From Bacteroidota bacterium (GTDB lineage Bacteria; Bacteroidota; Ignavibacteria; UBA10030; UBA6906): a DNA stretch of 5,355 nucleotides. Below are positions 1 to 5,355 of the stretch, one piece after another. Positions within the stretch are counted from its first letter, which is position 1. Each line of letters opens with the position of its first letter. The stretch spans positions 2,197 through 7,551 of the forward strand of contig DPLS01000079.1 of assembly GCA_003541875.1 (NCBI GenBank), read 5' to 3'. The position numbers and the translations under genes were made by a program. The notes under the pieces are model-generated. The model had not been told where the DNA came from. It saw nothing but the letters and a program-made list of their open reading frames with translations, and searched no databases.

Positions 1-728
1 CACAGCAGTTGACGACAAAGGAAATCAAGAACGTCTACTATACTCAGATTGCGAAACAGCAGTTCCGTATTACAATCGAGCTGAATCACAAGCAGCTTTG
101 GGGTTATGATATCCGCTATCGCGGCAACACTCTTACCATCAGGGTGAAACACCAACCTGAGCGTCTCAAACTCAGTTCCTTGACTATCGTTTTGGACGCG
201 GGTCATGGTGGTACCAATCGTGGCGCTCTGGGTTCCACCGGTGCTCTGGAAAAGGATGTTGCCTTTGCAATCATGAAGCATCTCAAAACGCAATTGGAAG
301 GACGAGGTGCAAAGGTTGTCCTTACCCGAACTGATGATACCAACCCCTCCCCGCTCGAACGGCTCAAGAAAGTTTGGTCAGCCGATGCAGATATTCTTGT
401 CAGTGTCCATGCAAACTCCGTTGGGTTGGCGACGAATCCTGAAGACGTACAGGGAACGGCCACCTTCTACAAGCATTTATGTTTTCGTCCGCTTTCGCTC
501 TGTGTTCTCAAGCAGGTGCTGAAGACAGGGCTTGCATCATTCGGAAACGTTGGCAGCTTCAATTTTGGATTAGTGTCTCCAACGGAGTTGCCCAACGTCC
601 TCATCGAGACCGCCTTCATTTCACATCCGGAAGATGAGATGAAGTTGCTGGACGACGAGTTCCGGGCAACACTTGCAAAACGTGTAGCTGATGGCATTCA
701 GGACTTTCTTGATTTGTCGGAAGAGTAG
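1..728 (+). CDS. N-acetylmuramoyl-L-alanine amidase (Amidase_3), 5'-partial
   Basis: This is a zinc amidase that cuts the bond between MurNAc and the L-alanine of the stem peptide in peptidoglycan. The reading frame is open to the left edge of the window, so the TTG at 9 is probably an internal codon and the true start lies upstream. Numbering from that TTG, residues 1-55 are a beta-rich stretch with a WGYDIRYRGN motif, which in many secreted amidases links an N-terminal beta domain to the catalytic domain. The catalytic domain covers about 58-235. Zinc ligands are H66 (in DAGHGG), E81 (in LEKDVAF) and H134 (in SVHAN); the catalytic glutamate is E200 (in LIETAFIS). All expected active-site residues are present, so the enzyme should be active. 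Any signal peptide would be outside the window; family members of this layout are usually periplasmic. The next gene begins 24 bases after the stop, suggesting an operon. The family call is firm; the exact substrate is inferred. Confidence 0.93.
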   Translation, partial: QQLTTKEIKNVYYTQIAKQQFRITIELNHKQLWGYDIRYRGNTLTIRVKHQPERLKLSSLTIVLDAGHGGTNRGALGSTGALEKDVAFAIMKHLKTQLEGRGAKVVLTRTDDTNPSPLERLKKVWSADADILVSVHANSVGLATNPEDVQGTATFYKHLCFRPLSLCVLKQVLKTGLASFGNVGSFNFGLVSPTELPNVLIETAFISHPEDEMKLLDDEFRATLAKRVADGIQDFLDLSEE

Positions 729-752
729 GTCGATTACGATGATATCTGGCTC

Positions 753-1733
753 ATGCTGACCGAGAGGATTCTCACTGCTTTCCCTTCCACGTCATCCGAC
801 TCGCTTCCGCAGATCTGCGACGCGCTTTTCCGTCAACAGCAATCTTCATGGCCACAGCTCATCGACGGCTACGCTTCTCTAAAAGAGGTTCGTGTTCGGG
901 AAGTGATGTGTGAAGGCTACTCCGTCTTTGTCCAGTTCAATCCCCAGAGGATTGTCAGCAGTGGTGCGAAGGTGGACCCGAAATCCATCAATGAGAGGAA
1001 GTGCTTTCTGTGTGTCGAGAACCTTCCTGCTGATGAGAAAGGAGTGCTCTATCGCGACGAGTTTCTCATCCTGTGCAATCCCTGGCCGATACTTGATAGG
1101 CATCTGACGATCGCGCATACAAAACACGTCCCTCAGGGGATTGAAGGCTTTGTCTCGGCGTTCCTTGATCTTGCACAGGCAATGTCTCCTGACTTTTCGG
1201 TCTTCTACAATGGACCAAAGTGTGGCGCGTCGGCTCCTGACCATAGGCACTTCCAGGCCGCTCCGCTCGGATTGCTTCCCATTGAACGCGATGCCGCCCA
1301 TCCGACACGAAGAGAATTGAGGTTCACGGATGCAGGGACTGTGCTCCTCTCGTTGAAGAATGTGGGGCGGCAGGTCATCGTCATTGAGGGAACCGGCGCA
1401 GCTGATGTTGAGTCGCTTTTTTCCAGACTTCTTTCTTCGATGAGACAAGTGCTCCGATTGGAGGAAGAGCCAAAAGTTAATCTCCTCTGTGTACATCAGA
1501 ATGAAACATATCGAGTGATTGTTTTTCCTCGTCGGAAGCACAGGCCCGACAGCTTCTTCAGAACCGATGACAAGCAGATACTGATCAGTCCTGCCGCCAC
1601 CGATGTTGGCGGGATTCTCGTCACGCCCCGTGAGAAGGACTTCGACCGCCTGGACGCGAACACGATCCAGGGCATATTCGATGAGGTGATGCTGGACGAA
1701 GACACTGTGGAACAGATCATTGAAACACTGTAA
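753..1733 (+). CDS. DUF4922 protein, GalT/HIT-like putative nucleotidyltransferase or phosphorylase
   Basis: This 326-residue protein is of the DUF4922 type known from Bacteroidota, whose reaction I do not know to be established. The sequence shows hallmarks of the GalT branch of the HIT superfamily. C84-x2-C87 (RKCFLC) resembles a zinc pair. The NPWPILDRHLTI segment around 109-120 resembles the HIT-fold core strand. The GASAPDHRHFQ motif contains H164-x-H166-x-Q168, where the middle histidine is the nucleotidylated residue in GalT-type enzymes. Plant GDP-L-galactose phosphorylase and Ap4A phosphorylases share a similar HxHxQ arrangement. No signal peptide or membrane segment is visible, so it is probably cytosolic. 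ATG 753 is the first possible start after the in-frame stop at 726, and it lacks a clear ribosome binding site. The gene sits 24 bases after the amidase and 32 bases before the SpoIID gene. A role in converting a sugar-1-phosphate and its nucleotide sugar is inferred from fold and context only. Confidence 0.88.
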   Translation: MLTERILTAFPSTSSDSLPQICDALFRQQQSSWPQLIDGYASLKEVRVREVMCEGYSVFVQFNPQRIVSSGAKVDPKSINERKCFLCVENLPADEKGVLYRDEFLILCNPWPILDRHLTIAHTKHVPQGIEGFVSAFLDLAQAMSPDFSVFYNGPKCGASAPDHRHFQAAPLGLLPIERDAAHPTRRELRFTDAGTVLLSLKNVGRQVIVIEGTGAADVESLFSRLLSSMRQVLRLEEEPKVNLLCVHQNETYRVIVFPRRKHRPDSFFRTDDKQILISPAATDVGGILVTPREKDFDRLDANTIQGIFDEVMLDEDTVEQIIETL

Positions 1734-1765
1734 CCCCAAACAAGTGTCAACTACTTCTGATCCCG

Positions 1766-3091
1766 TTGATTAATCGAGAACCCACAATCCACGTTGGTAT
1801 TGTCGAGCGCCGACCTCGAATCTCCGGGGAATTCAACGGTCCGTTCAAACTAGGAGAGCATTCCCTGAGCGGTGGATTCAACGCTACGCGTGATGGTGAC
1901 GCAATTATCCTCATTGATGCGACTGGCGAAGTTCTGTGCCGTACGAAGGAGATCAGCTGTGTCGCTATAGCCAACTCGACGTTCACGCTGCATGACGTCA
2001 CCATAGGTGTCAGCTTTCATTGGGAGCGAAAGGAACAGCAGACGTTTCAAGGTGACCTGAAACTGAAATTGCGGAGCGATGGTACCCTCACCGCTGTCGA
2101 TGTCGTTCCCGTCGAGCAGTATCTTGCAAGCGTGATCTCATCGGAGATGAGCGCCGAGGCTCCGCCTGAATTTCTCAAGGCTCAGGCAATCACTTCTCGC
2201 AGTTGGCTTGTTGCAATGCTGGAGAGGGAGCGAAAGAATGTTGGCATGCCGTTGCAGCGGACACTCCAACGCGAAGGCGAGCTTATCCGTTGGTACGACA
2301 GGGAGGATCACGACCTGTTCGATGTGTGCGCCGACGATCATTGTCAGCGAAACCAGGGGGCCACAAAGATCGTGTCGGGTAAAGTTGCAGAAGCTGTGGC
2401 TGCTACAAGAGGAGTATTCCTCATCCACGACAACAGAATCTGCGATGCCCGTTTCTCAAAGTCATGCGGCGGTTTGACCGAGCGGTTCGAGAATTGCTGG
2501 GAAGATTCCCCCGTACCGTATCTTCAATGTGTGTCTGACTCACTTCATCCCCATAGTCAAATCACGAATGAGGCTCAAGCGCTAGATTGGATTCGTGTCC
2601 GACCAGATGCTTACTGCAACACGGCCGACAGTCAGCTTCTGAAACAGATTCTCCCTTCTTTCGATCAAGAAACGACTGACTTTTTCAGGTGGAAGAGTGA
2701 GTATCGTCGTGAGGAGCTGGAAGAAGTGCTCCGGGAAAAATCAGGCATTGATTTCGGCACGCTGATGGATCTTGTTCCTGTTCAACGTGGACTGTCCGGC
2801 AGAATTGTGCGATTGAGAATTAAAGGAACGAAGAAGACGCTCACGGTCGGGAAGGAGCTTGAGATACGGCGGTGGCTTTCAAAGAGTCATCTGTACAGTT
2901 CTGCCCTCGTTGTCGAAACCGAACGAGGCAGCGCTGGCGTTCCGGTGAGGTTCGTTCTGCACGGAGCCGGTTGGGGCCACGGCGTGGGTCTTTGCCAGAT
3001 TGGTGCGGCGGTGATGGCAACAAGAGGATTCAAGGCGGAAGATATCTTGCGGCACTATTTCACAGGTGTTGAAACCAAGAAGCTGTATTGA
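1766..3091 (+). CDS. SpoIID/LytB-domain protein, putative lytic transglycosylase, no signal peptide
   Basis: SpoIID enzymes are lytic transglycosylases that cleave glycan strands already stripped of stem peptides. This 441-residue protein has the family core. VPVEQYLASVISSEM at 114-128 includes E127, aligned with the catalytic glutamate of SpoIID. KAQAITSR follows at 138-145. FDVCADDHCQ contains C188 and C193, placed like the metal-associated cysteines of the family. Further on come KSCGG at 232-236 and the C-terminal GWGHGVGLCQIGA near 402-414. The only usable start is TTG 1766: the frame has a stop at 1721, no ATG or GTG lies between, and the next methionine codon is M128, inside the catalytic motif. 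The N-terminus (INREPTIHVGIV) is a beta strand, with no hydrophobic signal sequence or lipobox. The protein has ten cysteines, which suits a cytoplasmic rather than an exported protein. Pairing with the upstream amidase fits the enzyme's preference for denuded glycan. The family is firm; location and substrate are inferred. Confidence 0.9.
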   Translation: MINREPTIHVGIVERRPRISGEFNGPFKLGEHSLSGGFNATRDGDAIILIDATGEVLCRTKEISCVAIANSTFTLHDVTIGVSFHWERKEQQTFQGDLKLKLRSDGTLTAVDVVPVEQYLASVISSEMSAEAPPEFLKAQAITSRSWLVAMLERERKNVGMPLQRTLQREGELIRWYDREDHDLFDVCADDHCQRNQGATKIVSGKVAEAVAATRGVFLIHDNRICDARFSKSCGGLTERFENCWEDSPVPYLQCVSDSLHPHSQITNEAQALDWIRVRPDAYCNTADSQLLKQILPSFDQETTDFFRWKSEYRREELEEVLREKSGIDFGTLMDLVPVQRGLSGRIVRLRIKGTKKTLTVGKELEIRRWLSKSHLYSSALVVETERGSAGVPVRFVLHGAGWGHGVGLCQIGAAVMATRGFKAEDILRHYFTGVETKKLY

Positions 3092-3110
3092 TTCCATTAC
3101 AACTGTAAAA

Positions 3111-3162
3111 ACGTTCAACTCCTGCCCGCCCCAAGGGTGCTTTGAAGGCAGGCGGGGAACGT
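3111..3162. repeat. GC-rich imperfect inverted repeat in the SpoIID-permease spacer
   Basis: Outer arms ACGTTC (3111-3116) and GAACGT (3157-3162) pair. Inside them CCCGCC (3125-3130) pairs with GGCGGG (3151-3156); alternatively CCTGCC (3121-3126) pairs with GGCAGG (3147-3152). No T-tract follows, so a standard rho-independent terminator is unlikely. The composition (CCTGCCCGCC ... GGCAGGCGGGG) resembles GC-rich palindromic intergenic repeats that I recall from environmental genomes, but copy number cannot be judged from one window. The element ends 21 bases before the permease ATG and could form a hairpin in its leader. Confidence 0.55.
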
Positions 3163-3183
3163 CTCTACTCTAAGATAGCGAAC

Positions 3184-4494
3184 ATGGCAACCGAAGATCG
3201 TCAGGGTCGCAATCCATGGCTGTGGGTACCTTCGTTGTACTTTGCGCAGGGCTTGCCCTATGTTGTCGTTATGACGGTCTCAGTGATCATGTACAAGCGG
3301 ATGGGGATCTCCAACACCGACATTGCGCTCTATACAAGTTGGCTTTATCTTCCGTGGGTTATCAAGCCGCTGTGGAGTCCGTTCATCGACATGTTCAGGA
3401 CAAAACGCTTCTGGGTTGTGTCGATGCAGTTTGCAGTGGCAGTCTCGTTGGCTTCAGTCGCGCTTACCATCCCGATGCCGAATTTCTTCCAATACACGCT
3501 GGCAGTGTTCTGGCTGATGGCATTCAGCTCCGCAACCCACGATATCGCCGCCGATGGCTTCTACATGCTTGCCCTCGCCCAGAACCAACAAGCTGCATTT
3601 GTTGGCGTCCGAAGCACGTTCTACCGTGTCGCAATGATTACAGCGCAGGGGCTACTCGTCCTGCTCGCCGGGCAGATTGAACAGTCAAGCGGTGGAAACA
3701 TCTCTCTTGCCTGGTCGGTTACTTTCGTTGTTCTTGCGGGGGTCTTCGGGATGGCGTTTGTGTACCACAAGTTTGTTCTGCCATTTCCTGTTTCAGACAA
3801 GTCTGTCCATGTTGCAGGGTCAGGAAGTGTGCTCAGGGATTTCTTCGCGACATTTGTTTTGTTCTTCAAGAAGAAGAACATCTCTTCCACTCTGGCGTTC
3901 CTTCTCCTATATCGGTTTGCCGAGTCCCAACTCGTCAAACTTGTATCGCCATTCTTGCTTGATGGTAGAGAGAAGGGCGGGCTCGGACTGTCAACGAGCG
4001 ATGTCGGGATAGTATATGGGACGGTTGGCGTGATTGCCCTGACGTTTGGAGGATTGCTCGGTGGATTGGTTGCTTCACGGAGAGGTTTGAAAGCTGTTCT
4101 CTGGCTCATGGTCTTCTCCATTCATCTTCCCGATGCCGCGTTCGTGTACCTTTCGCAAGTGCAGCCTGAAAATCTCGTGCTGATCAATCTGGCAGTCGCC
4201 GTTGAGCAATTTGGGTACGGTTTCGGATTCACCGCATATCTTCTCTTTATGATCATGATCTCAGAAGGTGAACACAAGACAGCTCATTACGCGATCTGTA
4301 CTGGCTTCATGGCCTTGGGCATGATGCTGCCAGGCATGTTCAGCGGGGCGCTTCAAGAATATCTTGGATACAAGGGGTTCTTCATCTGGGTTATACTCTC
4401 GACGATTCCCGGATTTGTTGTTGCAGCGCTGGTGAGTATCGAGCCGGAGTTTGGAAAGAAGAAGACTTCCACGAATGACACGAATAAACACTAA
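3184..4494 (+). CDS. AmpG-like MFS permease (putative muropeptide or amino-sugar importer)
   Basis: This is a 436-residue polytopic membrane protein of the major facilitator superfamily, closest in my reading to the AmpG branch that brings muropeptide sugars into the cytoplasm. Roughly twelve membrane segments can be placed, near residues 12-35, 46-63, 74-95, 100-118, 144-164, 173-194, 236-254, 283-303, 312-330, 340-360, 377-396 and 405-428. A charged central loop spans about 195-235. Conserved stretches include NPWLWVPSLYF and GLPYVVV at the N-terminus, LYLPWVIKPLWSPFID in the second segment and THDIAADGFY at the end of the fourth. It is shorter than E. coli AmpG (491 residues, 14 segments). 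ATG 3184 is preferred over TTG 3142: the extra 14 residues would be encoded by the inverted repeat and match nothing in the family. The hydrophilic C-terminal tail STNDTNKH is encoded by a CACGAAT-type repeat. Neighbouring wall hydrolases support a muropeptide or aminosugar substrate, but other sugars cannot be excluded. Confidence 0.88.
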   Translation: MATEDRQGRNPWLWVPSLYFAQGLPYVVVMTVSVIMYKRMGISNTDIALYTSWLYLPWVIKPLWSPFIDMFRTKRFWVVSMQFAVAVSLASVALTIPMPNFFQYTLAVFWLMAFSSATHDIAADGFYMLALAQNQQAAFVGVRSTFYRVAMITAQGLLVLLAGQIEQSSGGNISLAWSVTFVVLAGVFGMAFVYHKFVLPFPVSDKSVHVAGSGSVLRDFFATFVLFFKKKNISSTLAFLLLYRFAESQLVKLVSPFLLDGREKGGLGLSTSDVGIVYGTVGVIALTFGGLLGGLVASRRGLKAVLWLMVFSIHLPDAAFVYLSQVQPENLVLINLAVAVEQFGYGFGFTAYLLFMIMISEGEHKTAHYAICTGFMALGMMLPGMFSGALQEYLGYKGFFIWVILSTIPGFVVAALVSIEPEFGKKKTSTNDTNKH

Positions 4495-4495
4495 T
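4469..4495. repeat. CACGAAT-type short repeat overlapping the permease 3' end
   Basis: Three heptamer units are visible: CACGAAT at 4470-4476, CACGAAT at 4479-4485 and CACTAAT at 4489-4495, spaced 9 and 10 bases apart. The pattern matches a CCACGAATGACACGAATAAAC-like interspersed sequence that I recall from the spacers of many environmental bacteria (memory, not a search). It encodes the last eight residues of the permease, and the stop TAA at 4492-4494 lies in the third, diverged unit. Confidence 0.6.
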
Positions 4496-4524
4496 AGGAT
4501 ATGGAAAAAGAACTACAACAGGTA

Positions 4525-4546
4525 GGACAGGCATTCGTGCCTGTCC
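4525..4546. repeat. Perfect 9-bp hairpin palindrome in the permease-glycosyltransferase spacer
   Basis: GGACAGGCA (4525-4533) and TGCCTGTCC (4538-4546) are exact reverse complements around a TTCG loop. It is followed by AAAA, not a T-run, and has no T-tract in the other orientation either, so it is not a standard rho-independent terminator. The look is that of a REP-type palindromic repeat; similar (G)GACAGGCATTC...TGCCTGTCC palindromes are familiar to me from environmental genomes. It could still stall polymerase, stabilise the 3' end of the permease message, or shape the leader of the next gene, whose ATG is 42 bases downstream. Confidence 0.65.
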
Positions 4547-4588
4547 AAAACGCTGAGAAAAGTCAGGCAAGAGCGTCTGGGTGATACT

Positions 4589-5355
4589 ATGACAAAACCA
4601 ATTACAGCGTTTATTCCATACAACGGCAACGAATTTACTCGAAGGACAGTCGGGCAGCTACGCGCTTCCAACCTTGTTGACAAAGTGTACCTGCTGGCAA
4701 CAGGTGACACGCCCGTCGACATCGAAAAATGCCGGGTTCTGAAAGTGGAATCGCTTTTCGGTAGCAAATCCCTCCGTTTGGTGGCTGAGAAGTCCAAGTC
4801 TCGGTACACGCTCTTCATCACCCAAGATACACCTATAGAGTTCGGTGAATTTGCATTCGAGCGGTTTCTTTCTGTAGCGGACAATACGGGCGCCGGGTTG
4901 GTCTATTCTGACTACTTTTGCATCAAGGGAGGCAAACGCGTTGCTCATCCTGCTATCGACTATCAACTGGGCAGTATTCGAGACGATTTCAATTTTGGGT
5001 CGGTGTTGTTCTTCAATTCGACCGCTCTGAGGCAAGCAGTTGAAAAGAATGGCAAAGCAGATTTCAGATTTGCGGGACTCTACAGCGCCCGACTTGCAAT
5101 CTCACGGAAATGGCCTATCTTCAGGATCGGCGAGTATTTGTACACCCAGGCCGAAGACGACGTGAGAAAGTCCGGTGAAAAGCAGTTTGACTATGTGGAT
5201 CCCCGAAACCATTCAGTCCAAGTTGAGACGGAGATTGTGGTCACGCATCACCTGAAAAGAATTGGAGCGTACTTGAAACCGAAGTTCAAAAAGGTGAATC
5301 TGGACAAGGGCTCGTTCGAGTACGAGGCATCCGTGATCATTCCGGTGAAGAATCG
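4589..5355 (+). CDS. Family-2 glycosyltransferase, two-part, 3'-partial
   Basis: The first 255 codons of a gene that continues past the window. ATG 4589 is the only candidate start: the frame has a stop at 4523 and no ATG, GTG or TTG between, and the N-terminus MTKPITAFIPY forms a typical first strand of a GT-A fold. Residues 1 to about 215 look like a divergent glycosyltransferase domain: YTLFITQD at 73-80 is placed like the strand before a metal-binding aspartate, followed by SDYF at 107-110, RDDFNFGSVLFFN at 131-143 and AEDDVRKSGEKQFDYVDPRN at 188-207. After a charged linker (222-245), a second, canonical GT2 domain begins with ASVIIPVKN at 247-255 and is cut by the edge. This layout matches large glycosyltransferases I recall from Bacteroidota. 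No signal peptide is seen, so it is probably cytoplasmic and uses nucleotide sugars. A weak GGTG lies about 5 bases before the ATG. The acceptor is unknown. Confidence 0.87.
   Translation, partial: MTKPITAFIPYNGNEFTRRTVGQLRASNLVDKVYLLATGDTPVDIEKCRVLKVESLFGSKSLRLVAEKSKSRYTLFITQDTPIEFGEFAFERFLSVADNTGAGLVYSDYFCIKGGKRVAHPAIDYQLGSIRDDFNFGSVLFFNSTALRQAVEKNGKADFRFAGLYSARLAISRKWPIFRIGEYLYTQAEDDVRKSGEKQFDYVDPRNHSVQVETEIVVTHHLKRIGAYLKPKFKKVNLDKGSFEYEASVIIPVKN

Noticed and set aside
9..11. TTG at 9 as the real start of the amidase
   Set aside because: The frame is open upstream to the window edge, and proteins of this layout have a longer N-terminal beta domain, so the gene is more likely cut by the window.
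879..1739. Long open frame (286 codons) on the minus strand opposite the DUF4922 gene
   Set aside because: The plus-strand protein carries clear GalT-like motifs and a coherent fold; the antisense product has no recognisable domain, so it is a shadow.
1734..1765. Possible promoter or terminator between the DUF4922 and SpoIID genes
   Set aside because: Only 32 bases, with no inverted repeat, T-tract or convincing promoter elements; co-transcription is simpler.
3216..3680. Plus-strand open frame of 154 codons in another frame of the permease
   Set aside because: Overlaps the conserved N-terminal half of the permease and shows no domain of its own.
3621..4121. Minus-strand open frame of 166 codons inside the permease
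   Set aside because: The plus strand encodes a well-formed membrane protein here; the antisense translation has no family features.
4501..4584. 27-codon open frame starting at ATG 4501, a possible leader peptide
   Set aside because: Much of it is the hairpin repeat read as protein, it has no ribosome binding site and no run of regulatory codons; kept only as a remark in the hairpin finding.
4547..4590. Weak hairpin ACGCT (4550-4554) / AGCGT (4572-4576) before the glycosyltransferase
   Set aside because: A 5-bp stem with a 17-base loop is expected by chance and has no T-tract.
4513..5035. Two overlapping minus-strand open frames at the right end
   Set aside because: They lie opposite the glycosyltransferase, whose plus-strand product matches a known protein layout; one of them merely starts in the hairpin repeat.

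Overview
The window reads as one same-strand (+) gene cluster for cell-wall and glycan metabolism in a bacterium of the Bacteroidota/Chlorobi (FCB) group. Three things point there. The DUF4922 protein, the signal-less SpoIID/LytB protein, the short AmpG-type permease and the two-part family-2 glycosyltransferase are all of types I recognise from Bacteroidota and relatives. No gene has a strong Shine-Dalgarno sequence, as is common in that group. The spacers carry palindromic and CACGAAT-type repeats of the sort I associate with environmental genomes. An Ignavibacteria- or Kapabacteria-like lineage is possible, but this is a guess.

Layout: (1) 1-728, the 3' part of an N-acetylmuramoyl-L-alanine amidase (Amidase_3 fold, all zinc and catalytic residues present), beginning before the window. 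(2) 753-1733, a DUF4922 protein with a GalT-like HxHxQ nucleotidyltransferase motif and a CxxC pair. (3) 1766-3091, a SpoIID/LytB-domain protein that starts with TTG and has no visible signal peptide. (4) 3092-3183, a 92-base spacer holding a GC-rich imperfect inverted repeat. (5) 3184-4494, an AmpG-like MFS permease whose last eight residues are encoded by a CACGAAT-type repeat. (6) 4495-4588, a spacer with a perfect 9-bp hairpin. (7) 4589-5355, the 5' part of a glycosyltransferase that runs off the window. No RNA gene, CRISPR array, insertion sequence, origin or convincing promoter or rho-independent terminator was seen.

How the parts may fit (inference): the amidase strips stem peptides from glycan strands, and SpoIID-type enzymes cleave such denuded strands. 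AmpG-type permeases bring muropeptide-type sugars into the cytoplasm. A GalT-like enzyme could activate a recovered sugar phosphate, and the glycosyltransferase could use activated sugars. The apparent lack of an export signal on the SpoIID protein raises the possibility that it works inside the cell, downstream of the permease. This set of genes is the best candidate in the window for a little-described system. All genes look intact apart from the two cut by the window edges.
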